NCBI GenBank assembly: GCA_030770425.1
Contig: JASJFT010000015.1
Location: 62,001 to 126,000, forward strand
Reading direction: 5' to 3'
Origin: Darksidea phi
Taxonomy: Eukaryota; Ascomycota; Dothideomycetes; Pleosporales; Lentitheciaceae
Length of the DNA: 64,000 nucleotides
The position numbers and the translations under genes are program-made. Positions 35,588 to 46,839 of the stretch are shown here, piece by piece. Each line of letters begins with the position of its first letter. The stretch's first letter is position 1. Under the pieces are notes generated by a model. The model was not told the DNA's origin, did not search any database, and saw nothing but the letters and a program-made list of their open reading frames with translations.

Positions 35588-36620
35588 TTTATCGTTCTTT
35601 ACTACCCTCTTTATTAGGGTCGTATATACCTATTTATTAACTCCCTTAATAGTCTACTAAGAATTACCCTTAACCCTAATAAGAAAGTACTAGATCTCTA
35701 CTACTAAAAACGTATTCTCTAGGATCTTAGAAACGAAATCGTTTAATAACTATTTAATATCTTCCTAATACTTATATAATTAAATAAATATCTTCTATAT
35801 ATAATTCTTCTTCGTAAGAGTAAACTCGATATCCTCGTTAATTCTCCTAGGGTAGATAAGTATATCGTCTAATTTATCTTTAAAATTTATCGTTAATATA
35901 AGAACGCGACCCTCTAAGCTAGTAATACTATTAATAGTATTAAGGAGACCTAAAAGTATAATATCTACCTTTTCGTTTAACGATTCCTCTAACCCTTTAA
36001 CTACTTAATCTATACTATATACTTAATCTATACTATATACCTTAATTAAAGTATCCTAAGGTCTTCTAATACCCGTAGCGTTAATATCCTTAAGTAAAAT
36101 AAGGGATAGTTTATATAAAGATATAAATAATTAAATAAGACTATAATCTAAGAGATTATAATTACTTAGTACGAGTATATAGATATCGAGACCGAACTTA
36201 ACCGTAAGTACTTTAGCTAAGCTCGTTTTCCCTATTTCTAGTAGTCTATAGAAGAGATATCCCTAATACTAAGATATACCTCGTTTAGTATACTATAGAC
36301 GGTTACTTAGATACTTATTTATATTATTAAGTACTCTTTTCTTTATAATTTCGTCTATAAAAATACTCTTTAATAGCCGAAGAGTTCTTCTCTAAACCTC
36401 TTCCTATAGTAGCGCGAATCTATAGGTCTTAGATATTAGTAGCTATATAGAGGACTATCTTCGGCGTTCTATAGTTATCTCGTTAAGAAAGTTCTTAATA
36501 GACCGAGTATTATAGTCTAATATTCTTAGGACGATTTACTTCTTATTCTCTCGGCTATATAGGCTTATACTACCCGGTCTCGGTATCTATTAGAATAAAA
36601 ACGGGCGGTAGTTATATATA
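35588..36620 (-). pseudogene. BCS1-like AAA+ ATPase relic
   Basis: One minus-strand frame covers nearly all of a BCS1-family protein, the AAA ATPases related to the mitochondrial Rieske-protein translocase. An N-terminal segment matches the BCS1_N domain, including SIKNFLNEITIERRR (about 36,460-36,500) and RTLRLLKSIFIDEII (about 36,330-36,380). The AAA module has GYLFYRLLEIGKTSLAKVL (Walker A, about 36,210-36,255), FGLDIYILVLS, LSLILLKDIN (Walker B, about 36,075-36,110), ILLGLLNTINSITSLEGRVL and KLDDILIYPRRINEDIEFTL (arginine-finger region, about 35,820-35,880). The family tail TFLVVEI-Q-YFLIRVKGN is at about 35,640-35,720. No indel was met. Fungal genomes carry many BCS1 paralogues, so a mitochondrial role cannot be assumed. 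The N-terminus may reach about 36,900. Confidence 0.88.
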
Positions 36621-36629
36621 AAGAAGTAG

Positions 36630-37370
36630 GATCTATAATTAGATTCGAATTAAGTAAGTATTTTACCTAGTCTTATATAGAAGAGTTTCTCGGTAGTCTC
36701 TCTATCTATTTCTAGTTTATTCTAATTATCTAGCCTAGCTTATACTACTCTTAGCTTAGTTAAATATATAAACTATTATACCGCCTAGTTTAGAATTATT
36801 ATATATAAGGTATAAGAATAGTCTAGATATATTAAGACGATAAGATTATCGTATTCCTAACTTAGTAAAGACCGGGGGAGATAAAGGGCTATAGATATAG
36901 TAGTCTAAAGGATAATAATAAATAGGACGATAAGGTTAGTAAAGATAGTTAGAAAGCTAAAGTAGCGCCGAGGTAATAACGCGAGAAAAATTTTAAAGAG
37001 CTTTATTATTTTAATATATTAGGGAGTTAGTACTCTATATAATATAGGAAGGAGTACCCTATATCTACGAGCGGTCTTTAAAGGTAAGTATCTAGATAGC
37101 CCGCGCTTCTATAATAGACCCCTAAAGTACTAGACTTTAGTAGAAAAGAAGCTAGTAAAATTATATAGTAATATAAGAATTTAGAGAACTTTCTCTCTAG
37201 TATATATCACCGATCGCCCTACGTCTATAGAAGGCCGAGTAGAGTTAACTATAGCTAGTAGGACGAAATTAGTATTATAGTATTAGAGTAATAGAAAGAA
37301 TATATAATCTATACTATATAGTCGTATAACTTAGTATTTTCGTCGAGACTAACTAGTTTTAGAGTAGGCG
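36630..37370. other. Upstream part of BCS1-like relic or intergenic
   Basis: No independent motif was found. It probably holds the N-terminus and promoter of the BCS1-like relic; CACCGATC at about 37,208 keeps a CA. Confidence 0.3.
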
Positions 37371-37379
37371 TATAATTAA

Positions 37380-37750
37380 GTCTATAGCTAATTAGATCTT
37401 ATAACGTACTAAGTCTTAAGTTTAAATAGACGAATAATCTAGAAATATAGTCTAGAGAGGAAGTCTAAATTCTTATATTATTATATAAGTTTACTAACTT
37501 CTCTTCTAGTCTACCCCTATTAAAGTCTAGTACTCTAGAGGCCTACTATAGAAGCTCGGACTATTTAGGTACTAATTATAGTACCTTAATTCCGTTATAT
37601 ACGTAATACTAAGTTATAGTAGACTATTACCTCCGGATATAGGAAGCTCTACTCTCGAACCTTAGGGACTAGATATAGGGAGGAGGGGGAGTAAAGGTAC
37701 CTTAAGTTAGACTACGACGAGTATCTACTAATTTCCTTAATCTATTAAAA
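37380..37750 (-). pseudogene. Relic of an unknown protein with a Pro run
   Basis: From about 37,740 the minus strand reads LRKLVDTRRSLT-Q-GTFTPPPPYI-Q-SLRFESRASYIRR (about 37,625-37,740), then YYVYNGIKVL and ASRVLDFNRGRLEEKL to about 37,490. The frame is coherent, with stops at Gln/Trp positions. No family recognised. It is co-oriented with the BCS1-like relic 1 kb downstream and might belong to the same locus. Confidence 0.45.
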
Positions 37751-37759
37751 TAAATATAT

Positions 37760-39770
37760 AGCTTATCTATCTTACTAATACTATTTTTATAGGTCTAATA
37801 CTCTTCGACCCTATCTACTATATCTAACTAAAGGGTCCGTCTATAGAGGATTATATCTAAGTACTTTCTTACCTACCTAATTATACCCGACTACGGGCTT
37901 AGCGGCCTTTAGTACGCGTTACTATTATTATTTATAAATTATACCTACTTAGTAGTAGTTCCTAAGAATAGAATAAAGTTAGAGTATTAATAGTCTATTT
38001 AATTTACGTTTGTTACTACTATATTACTAGTATATATAGGTCGCTACTTTCCTACTACTACCTTCTACTACTACTTCGTCTATTACTACTACCTCGTCTC
38101 TTCTTTCCTACTTACGTACTACGTATCCTATTAGCCGCTTATAGTTAACTACCGCTTTATTACTATCTAAAATAGGTAGGTTCTCTACTAAATACGTAGT
38201 ACTCTACTAATAGATATTTATAATAGACGTTAATATCTCTATATTAATTCTCTACTTCGCTTATAGAGTAGTAATAATAGCTTATTACTTAGAGAAGAAA
38301 AAAAGACTATAGATATACTTTATTATATTTCTAATTTACAGGTATACGATATAGTAGATTTCGAAATTTTCTTATAGCTATTAGATAGTCTTTCTTATAG
38401 TAACTTTTATTAGCTATAGGACTAGATTATTTATCTCGGAGACGGACGATAGCCGTTAAAAAACGGCGTTAGGATTAAGCTTAAGAATAAAGTAACTACT
38501 ATTATAGGAATCTAATACTAGTCTAATAGATTCTATCTTATATCCTCTTATCTAATTTAATATTAGATCTATTCTTATTAGAAATAAATTTCCTAAAATA
38601 TAGCTTCCTTAATACCTTTAATATAGAATTTTTAGTCTTCTCTATCTTAACTTACCGGTTACCTTCTTCTTATATATTCTTATATATTCTTATAGACTAT
38701 CTAGGTTTAATTCTATACCCCTAGTATTTACTCGTACCCTATTAGATATAACGGGACCTACTAGTATATACTAAGTATATAAGTACTAAGCTAATAACCG
38801 TCTAAATATAACCCGAACCTACTAGTAAATATACTATATTAGATAATAGCTAGTAAGTAACGAAATATATTAAACCTAGGCGATCTATAGGAATATATAA
38901 GAAGAAGAAAACCGTAGAGTTAAGATAGAGAAGAATAAAGGATATTAGCCCTAGGTAGAGACTATATACTATAATTTATTCTTAAAGAATTAGCTTATCT
39001 ATATAGATAGCTTTAAAGTAAAGCTACTAAGACTATAGATATATCTTTTACTATATATACGTCGTATATTATTCGTAGAGGGTTCGTTTACGGGAATACT
39101 AGATCGCGAAGCTAGTTTAGTACTTAATAGATAAGATTAACTAACCTTTAGTATCTTAAGGTTACTATCGAATCCGGATATTAGAACCTATAGTAAGAAC
39201 TTCTAGTATACTTAAACTATATAAGAAGTATATAGAGCTTATACGTACTAGTATAAGAACTATATTATAACCTACTAAAGAGTATTAGAATATCTAGATC
39301 GGGCTTCTACGTTATATATAAACTATAAGACTAGCTAGTAGATTAGTACTAGCTATTCTAAGTATAGTTTAATTATATCTACTTGTATCTATTATATTAA
39401 TTAGATATAACCCGCTCTCGTATAAAACGTCTAAGTTAGTACTCTCTAGACTAACGTATATATATATATTAGATTTACTAGATTATATACTATCTATTAG
39501 TTCGATCGAGTATATACTAATATATTTATCGAACCTATAGTACTAAACTTATACTAGCTATCGCTAGTTTTCGATAGCTTATACCGATAAATTAATTCTT
39601 ACTATTTCTACTTATAGTAGCTTTATACCTTACTTTTATATATTTCCCCCTTTAGTCTAGTCGACTACTAAGACGGATCTTCGATATATAGATATAAGAT
39701 ATATATTACTATTCTAGATAGATTAAGTATAAATATTTACTACGTATCTAGAGCTAAGCTAGCCGCCTAC
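37760..39770. other. Unresolved RIP-mutated sequence
   Basis: Pyrimidine-rich CTACTACTACT-type low complexity occurs at about 38,045-38,110. No nameable domain was found. Confidence 0.3.
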
Positions 39771-39789
39771 TTAGTTTATAATTAGCGAG

Positions 39790-40270
39790 CCGAAAATCTA
39801 AGAAAGTTAAATTAATTAATTCTACTATATAGAAGAGTATAATATTAAAGCCGCTCGCGTTAGGGCTATATTATTAAAGTAGTTCGTAGTTAAACCGATA
39901 TTAAATCCTTTAGATACTAACTACTATTCTCTTCCGTAGTAGTCTAAGTATAAATCTTTAAAGGTACTAATCGGCGTCTATATTTTCCTAGTATTAATTA
40001 TAGTATCCTTTATCCGGTACTCTAAGAGGAGATTTCGGACTAGCCGCTTCGGTATCCCTTTAATAAGGTTAGTATAGAGAGAAAATACCGGCGAGTATAT
40101 TCCTAATATAGGTATAGTAATTAAATTTAACCGGAAGATAGTAAAAGGTCTACGAATAGCTAGTATAGAGTAGAAGGCTATATTCTAGAACGTCTAAGTA
40201 CGGTTACCCTGGTATATCGTTATTATTAAGAGTAAGTAGTAAGAGACTAGGTTAAACTTAAAGTTAACCC
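39790..40270 (+). pseudogene. Possible single-pass membrane protein relic
   Basis: On the plus strand IEEYNIKAARVRAILLK and KPILNPLDTNYYSLP precede LKVLIGVYIFLVLIIVSFI (about 39,960-40,015), a good transmembrane helix followed by the basic RYSKRRFRTSRFG and a NTGEYIPNIG segment. The opposite strand of the same DNA is also unusually open and leads out of an Asp/Ser/Lys-rich segment at 40,276-40,360. The direction is therefore uncertain, and only one of the two readings can be right. Confidence 0.35.
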
Positions 40271-40275
40271 TCTAG

Positions 40276-40360
40276 AAGTTATTACTATTCTTACTACTAT
40301 CCTTATTACTATCCTTACTACTATCCTCGTCGCTATTATTCTTACTACTATCCTCGTTAT
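40276..40360. repeat. TTACTACTATCC low-complexity repeat
   Basis: Six to seven imperfect copies of a 12-15-bp TTACTACTATCC unit. On the minus strand it encodes an acidic DEDSSKNNS-type tract, on the plus strand a Leu/Ser tract. The acidic reading is the more usual protein sequence. Confidence 0.7.
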
Positions 40361-40369
40361 CTATCTATT

Positions 40370-42150
40370 TACTAGTATCCTCTTCTAAACTATATTCGCT
40401 CTTACCCTTAATAGCTTTTCTACTCCCCTTAATATTCTAGACGACGAGACTAGATAGCGATATAACTCTTAAAGTCGACGACTCGGTAATAGACTTGATA
40501 AGAATAGGAGTACTAGACTAATATACTAGTTATAGGTTCGAGATAGTTATTATAATACTTACTTTACTTTTATCTAGATAGTAAGTAGAAATTAAAGATA
40601 GTAATTAGAAGTAGAGTATAAGCTAATACGTAAGAATATACTATAATATACTCTATAGCTTATTATTAGTAATAAAATAGTCTAAGTAAGTATCGTACGT
40701 ATATTATACGTAGTAAAAGATACCTATAGCTATCTTATTACTTAGCTTTAATTACTAGTACTAAGTCTATATCTACTACTAATACCTAGAGTATATAATA
40801 AAAAGTTTAAAAAGGTACGACCTAGGGAGAGAAGGTAGTCTCTACTATCTTCCTTAGTAAGATAGTATTTATAATTAACTCTATCCCTCTTTTAATCGAT
40901 TAAGAAACTAAGTAGTAAGTATAGCTATCGTCTCCGGTCTATTAGATTCCTACTTAAAGGGTAGAGGTAGAAGAATTTAACGAATCTAGGATTATAGGAT
41001 TTTATTCTTTATAGTCGTCGAGCTAATATATAAAGAAGGAGGGGAAGAAAGACTTAAGAATAGTAATAACTACTATACTAAGGATAAGATAGAGTAAATT
41101 AAGACTTCTATATATACGACGTAATAGAAGGAATATAAAATAAGAGGCGTACCTCTAATATATAGAAAGTCGGATATAATATAGCCGGCGGCCGGAGCTA
41201 TAGATAAAGAAAATATTAGAAATAGAGGTAACTAAAGTATCTAAAAATCTAGAGAAACTATATACTTTTTTCCTAATACTCCGTAAATATACGCTTATTC
41301 CTCCGAGATTTTTCTATTATATATATAGCTTTTTAAACCTTTATATAATATATCTCTATATTTTCGAATAATATAGTTATAAAGTCTTCTAAGGTATACG
41401 ACTCTATTCTATCCTATACTAGATAATCCCCTTAATTAGGAAATTTAGTTATATACGTATAAATAAGGGTTAAATACTCTAGAGTCTTAACGTCTAGAAC
41501 TTTATTAAGTATAGTTAGATAAGTTAATTTAAATTACTTAGACTTAGTTAGACGTAATTCCTAATAGTAAAATAATTAGACTTTAAAAGCCTATAAATAA
41601 GGATATATACTAAGGTAGAGGTAACGAATATAGTTCCCTATACGTAAGGCTGTAAAAGTACAATTAGAAGAAGGAATAAGGTAAGAGTAGGTAAGAGAAA
41701 TAAGGTTAAAATATTAACGACGTATAGCTACCTATAGTAAGGTAGTAGATAAATACTAAATAAGGACGTAGGTAAAGAACGTATAGAAAGGTAATTAGTT
41801 AAGAATAAAAGATAGGGGCGAACCTAGGGCGTAGGATATAGAATAACTAGTAAAGAACTAAAAGGTAATAGACTAAAGGACGTTCTAGCCTTATTAGAAG
41901 AGCGTATATATATATTATAAAATTAGCTCTTTCTATACTTCTAATATCTTTCTTCTATTACTTATATCTAAGTAATAATTAAACTATAGTAGTCGTTTCT
42001 ATAGACGGCTTTCTAAAAGGATAGTATTTAGGTATTCGGCTAGATCTATATAGCTCTAGTAAAGAGACGCCTTTATATAGAGATTTATACCTACTTAGAA
42101 GAGTATTAGTAACTTAAGAAGTAATTAGTAATAGTAATAAGAAGTACTTC
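40370..42150. other. Unresolved RIP-mutated sequence
   Basis: I see no named domain. Purine-rich segments at 41,640-41,880 contain repeated GGTAAGAG/GGTAAAGA strings of low complexity. Confidence 0.3.
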
Positions 42151-42167
42151 TAGTATATAAGAATAGG

Positions 42168-42225
42168 GACTAATAATATATCTAATTACTAGCCGTACGG
42201 CTAGTAATCGGATATATTATTAGTT
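42168..42225. repeat. 56-bp near-perfect palindrome
   Basis: Starting at ACTAATAATATATCT and centred on CCGTACGG (42,193-42,200), the sequence returns as its own reverse complement to GATATATTATTAGT. Two adjacent mismatches in 28 pairs (TA against CG) are the only defects, and one is a RIP-type change. It could fold into a long hairpin or cruciform. Confidence 0.85.
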
Positions 42226-42335
42226 CTAGTTATATATAAAGTTTTATAGTACTTTATCCTAGTCTACGACTAATAATTAATTCCTTTACTAGTTATCTAA
42301 TTAGTAGTAGCTATATACGGCCTATATTCGGCTAT

Positions 42336-42356
42336 AAGTATATATAAACCTATAAG
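42336..42356 (+). promoter_or_regulatory. Possible TATA box for the 42.5-kb relic
   Basis: AAGTATATATAAACCTATAA lies about 0.1 kb upstream of the readable start of the plus-strand relic. In such TA-rich DNA a TATA match has little weight. Confidence 0.2.
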
Positions 42357-42469
42357 AGATCTTTATTATAAGAAAGATAGAATATTCGATACTAGTACCC
42401 TAATTATAGGCTATAGGACGAGAGCTCTTAGTAGTACCTCTCTTTCTACTCTTACTACTCTTAGTTCTT

Positions 42470-44570
42470 TTTAGTATAGATAATCTTACTACGGCTATTA
42501 ATACTATTTATAATACGACTAACGACGTCTTATTTAAAGTAGTACGATTATAAGTTAAATAATTCTAGGAACTTCGCTCTAAAGTTAGGAAAATCTCTAA
42601 CTAGCTAGATAACTCTCTCGCCTAAAGGATATATAGACGACTTAAAGAGCTTAAAAAGTTCTACTATAACGTAATAGAGGTAGTTAGAGAAATTCCTTAG
42701 TATAATTCTTATATTATTAATGTTTAGTTTACTAGTAGTAAAGTTAGACGGCCGGAACTTCGATCTAAGCTTCGGTATATTTTAGGGGAGCTAAGTCTAG
42801 CTTCTAACTTCGCTAAAGCCTACCCGGCTTAACTTAATAAAATAATAAATAGGAATAGATCGGGGCGGAGTTCTATATCTATTAAATACTATATTAGTAT
42901 ATATTTTATAGAGACTAATCGGAGGACTACCTACTATACTATTAGATACGGACTAAAGCTTCTTACTCTTAAAAAGACTATATTACTAAATTAGTAGTAT
43001 AGCCTCTAGATTCTCTTTATAATTACGTATTAATATTTAGAAATAATAAAGTACTTTAAACTTAAGGATAACCTTATATTAGACGAACTATTTAAAGTAA
43101 TTATAGTAGTATCTAGTCTATAGACCTTTATAGAGAATACCGTTACTATCTATAGACTTTAAGTATTATATACTAGGGCTATAAAACGATAGTATTTAAA
43201 GCCTAGTTTAGAGGATAGTAAGTTTAGAATCTTTTCTTTAGTATCTTTACTAATACCTTAGACTATATTATTTCTAATACTATATCCTACTTTACTCTAC
43301 GACGCTAAGATAGGCTCTTACTCCTAAATAGTTCTATTTCTAATTACTAATAGTACGGACGGTATAGGTATATATACTCTCTACCCTATACCTAATAGAA
43401 ATAATAGTATACCTTATTAATCTATTAAAATCTTAGACTCTTATCGAAAGTAGACTTTAAGCTTAGATATAACGACGTATTTATCGACTAATAAAGACTA
43501 TATAGTTACGATATAGGGCTAGTTAAATATAGGTACTCTACTAGTAAATATATCTTTAAATACTTTAGGGCCGTTAAACCTACTATAACTATAATATTCT
43601 AGGGCGGTATAACTATATAATAAACTATTATTAGAAAGTATATAAATAAAATCTATATATTACTAAAACTAACCTTTATACTAGACTACTAGGGTAATAT
43701 ATATAATAACTCTTATAATAGTATCTAGTCTACTTCTTTAGAAGTTATACCTCTACTATAGGAAATTATAAACTAGTCTTCCCCTAAACTTATACCTAAT
43801 TCGTATAAAATTATATACTAGTCTTCCTTAGGATTTATACCTCGTCTATACGATATTCTAAACTAGCCTCCCTCGAATTTATAGATTATATTTAACCCTA
43901 TAAGCTAGTCTATTATAGTATTAACTATATAATAAAGCTAACCCCGTTACTAATAAACGCTATTTTTCTAGTAGTATAGAAGATAGTATACTCTAGAGTA
44001 ATTTTTATATAATCTCGATCGAGGAAATACTCTTATTAGGTAATATACGCGTTAGAGTTCGTAATTCTAATTAGTATAACGATTTAATTAGTAGAGCCTC
44101 CGATATATACTTCTAGAGGCCTAGCTACTTAGTAAATAATTAACTATAAGAAGAACTACTTACTCGCTTAGAAGTATATATTAAGTTAGTTTTATAGTAA
44201 TATACCTTTAGAAATAGTCTTAGTATAATACGCTCTCTTATATTTTTTAATATAGTTATATATCCCTCTACTTTATAATACTCTAGAAACTCTAGTACCT
44301 TTAATATAGTATACTCTATATAGTTACTCTACTTCTACGCCTTTAAGTCGGTATCTCTATCTATCTAGGTTTACTCTAAGTACGAAGGTATAGATATAGT
44401 AGCTATAGAGTTTCTTAATTACTAATTATATCCTATAGATCGAGCTTCTCTAAAAGTAGTATAGTTAGTATATATTATATTAGTATATATAATAATACTT
44501 ACTTTAGAATAGTTTATAAGGCTCGCTTATATATACTATTCGTAGTCTCCGTTCTCTTAAGATATCTTAA
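42470..44570 (+). pseudogene. Long relic of an unknown protein, more than 450 codons in one frame
   Basis: The plus strand keeps one frame from SIDNLTTAINTIYNTTNDVLF (about 42,475) to beyond 43,400 and probably to about 44,560. Readable parts include a helical region FKVVRL...LRSKVRKIS...RIYRRLKELKKFY (42,540-42,680), KVRRPELRSKLRYILGELSLASNF (about 42,740-42,810), TNRRTTYYTIRYGLKLLTLKKTIL (about 42,915-42,985) and PTLLYDAKIGSYS (about 43,290-43,325). LITNSTDGIGIYTLYPIPNRNN (about 43,340-43,405) and a VNISLNTLGPLN segment (about 43,545) follow. Stops match Gln/Trp. I do not recognise the family. It is the longest clean frame in the window and would be a protein of 500-700 residues. Confidence 0.65.
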
Positions 44571-44579
44571 TAGTAGAGG

Positions 44580-46460
44580 AATAAGGTAGTCTCTTTAGAA
44601 AATAAAATATCTAATTCTTATAATAGAGTCTAATACTATATTCCCGTCTAATAGACGAGGTATCTTCTATAATACGTAGTAAACTACGTACTAAGTTTAA
44701 GTAGTATATTATAAAGTATCGTATCTTTACCTACTATAAATTTCTCTCTAGTAGCTACTTTAATTTTAGTAATAGTATTATACCTATATTAGCTTTTATA
44801 TTATACCTCTTATTAGAATAGTATCTATTATAGTAATAGTAGACGGCTCTTTTAGATAAGTAGTATTAGGAACTATATATAGTACCTATATTAGGACTAT
44901 ATTAAGACTTCGTAATAGGCGATAGTAACGTAGCTACTAGGTATTATAGTCGGATATAATAGTATTTAGATTTAAGATTATCTTTCTTTAACTCCTTAGT
45001 CTAAGGATAATATAAAGTAGTAGTAATATAAAGTATCTTAGTAACGTCGGTAGAGTCTATATATTATTAGTTCTATAGAATAACCTATAAGAGAAGCTCT
45101 AGTAGGAAATTATTATAGAAAAAAAGGGGCCCCTTATATATAATAAAAGGTTCCTTAAAGATATTATAGAAGGTTCTCTTAGGGTTACGTATAATAGATA
45201 GATAAAATACGTTAATAAGTAGAAAACTTTAGATAAAATTATAGTAATAAGAGACTAGTTACTCTTCGATTTTTCGTATTTTATATAAGCTATTTAGGTC
45301 TATTTTAGTCTTTATATTAATATTAGGTTATAGTAAGCTTATATTTAATTACTAAGGTAGATACGTATATATTCCTCTCTATCTAGAATAAATACTTACC
45401 TTTTAGTTTATAGAAAAGACTATTTAGTATACTATAAAAAACTACCTCTACTCTACTATATTAACCGAACTCCCTTCTTCTTAATCTAATACGATAATAG
45501 TAGGATACTAGTCTACGTCCCTATAGTATCTAATTCTTAGTATTTATAGATATAGTAGTAAATATTACTATATACTTATAAACTAACGGGCGATAGACTA
45601 AGATTTTTTATTATCTATTATAGTATAGTACGAGATCCTACCTAATAATATAAGTATACCCTAGATCCTCCTCTTAAAGAAGGCTTCGGAATAGTACCCT
45701 TAGTAATAGCTCTAGGCTAGGGGCCGCTTAAGGGCGAGATAGGTAATAATAATATAATTAGTATAGTAGAAGGAGGATAGTAGAGGGTAGTAGAGGGTAG
45801 GTATGTATAACGGGGTACTATTAGATAGTATCTAATTCGGTAGCTTTACCTCCTTCTCGGCGATAGAAAGGGAGCTAGCGGGCTATTTCTAGCTAAATTA
45901 GAGGTAGAGTATAGCCCTACTTATTCTATACTACTAATTAGACTATCTATAGTAGGATCGAATAGAGGTAGACTAACTATACTAGTATAATTAGGATAGT
46001 TAGCGGATTCTATAGAAGAGAGACGTTACGGTAGTAATACTACTAAACCAAAACTAGTAGTATCGGGCTATTAAAGTAACCCTCTACTTTTAGAAGTAGT
46101 AGTAAGTATAACTATATATCTTCCTTACTATACCTATTACCGTAAACTAGAATATATATTAAGGGCTTAAAATATAAATAAAGCGAGCTTTATAATATAG
46201 AATATCGTCTTTAATAAGACGTATCTATCGCTCCGTATTAATAAAAATACGACCTTCTATCTAGGGTCGGCGGTAAGAATTATACTAATAGAAGAGGTAA
46301 TATAGAGGTTCCGTTTTATTAGAATACTACTAGTAACCGCCTTTAGACCGATAGGTACTAAGATCGAGTACGTCGAGTACTAGAAGAAGCGGAGCTAATA
46401 GTATAGAAGAGGTAATTTAGAGGAGGCTTTTATATACTACTACCTTTACCTATACTAATT
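44580..46460. other. Unresolved RIP-mutated sequence
   Basis: No nameable domain. It may contain the 3' end of the preceding relic. Confidence 0.3.
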
Positions 46461-46464
46461 ATAA

Positions 46465-46830
46465 AGTATAAAGGGTAGTAGCTCTTATAGTATCGGTATC
46501 TAATACCGTATTTAACCGACTTATCTAAGAGCTATAGATCGCTATAGACCTTAACCGGATTTATTACCTACTTTAACTTAGACTTACTAGATTATACGGA
46601 CGAGCTACTTAACTAGATATTAGATAGGTAGAGAATAGAATAGTAAGCGAGCGTATTAGTATATACGCTAAAAGAAGTAATATTATCTAGAAGACGGATC
46701 GCGTAGATTATAGTAAGCTCTAATAGTAGTTAAGTTAGTCTATATTTTTAATATACTTAGTACTATCTATCTACTATAGTAAGCGATAGTTTATATTTAT
46801 ATATATAGACTAGAGTAATTAATATTACTT
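46465..46830 (+). pseudogene. Weak relic of an unknown protein
   Basis: A plus-strand frame reads VVALIVSVSNTVFNRLI, IAIDLNRIYYLL, LRLTRLYGRAT, VENRIVSERISIYAKRSN and KTDRVDYSKL, with stops at plausible Gln/Trp codons, over about 120 codons. No family recognised and ends unknown. Confidence 0.35.
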
Positions 46831-46839
46831 CGATTATAA

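Noticed and set aside
40276..40360. Leu/Ser-rich secreted region on the plus strand
   Set aside because: The same DNA gives an acidic Asp/Glu/Ser/Lys tract on the minus strand, a far more common low-complexity protein sequence, so I do not call a plus-strand product there.
45690..45720. HET-domain motif on the minus strand
   Set aside because: A short string looked like the ALSYCWG region, but neighbouring codons did not continue the domain in any frame.
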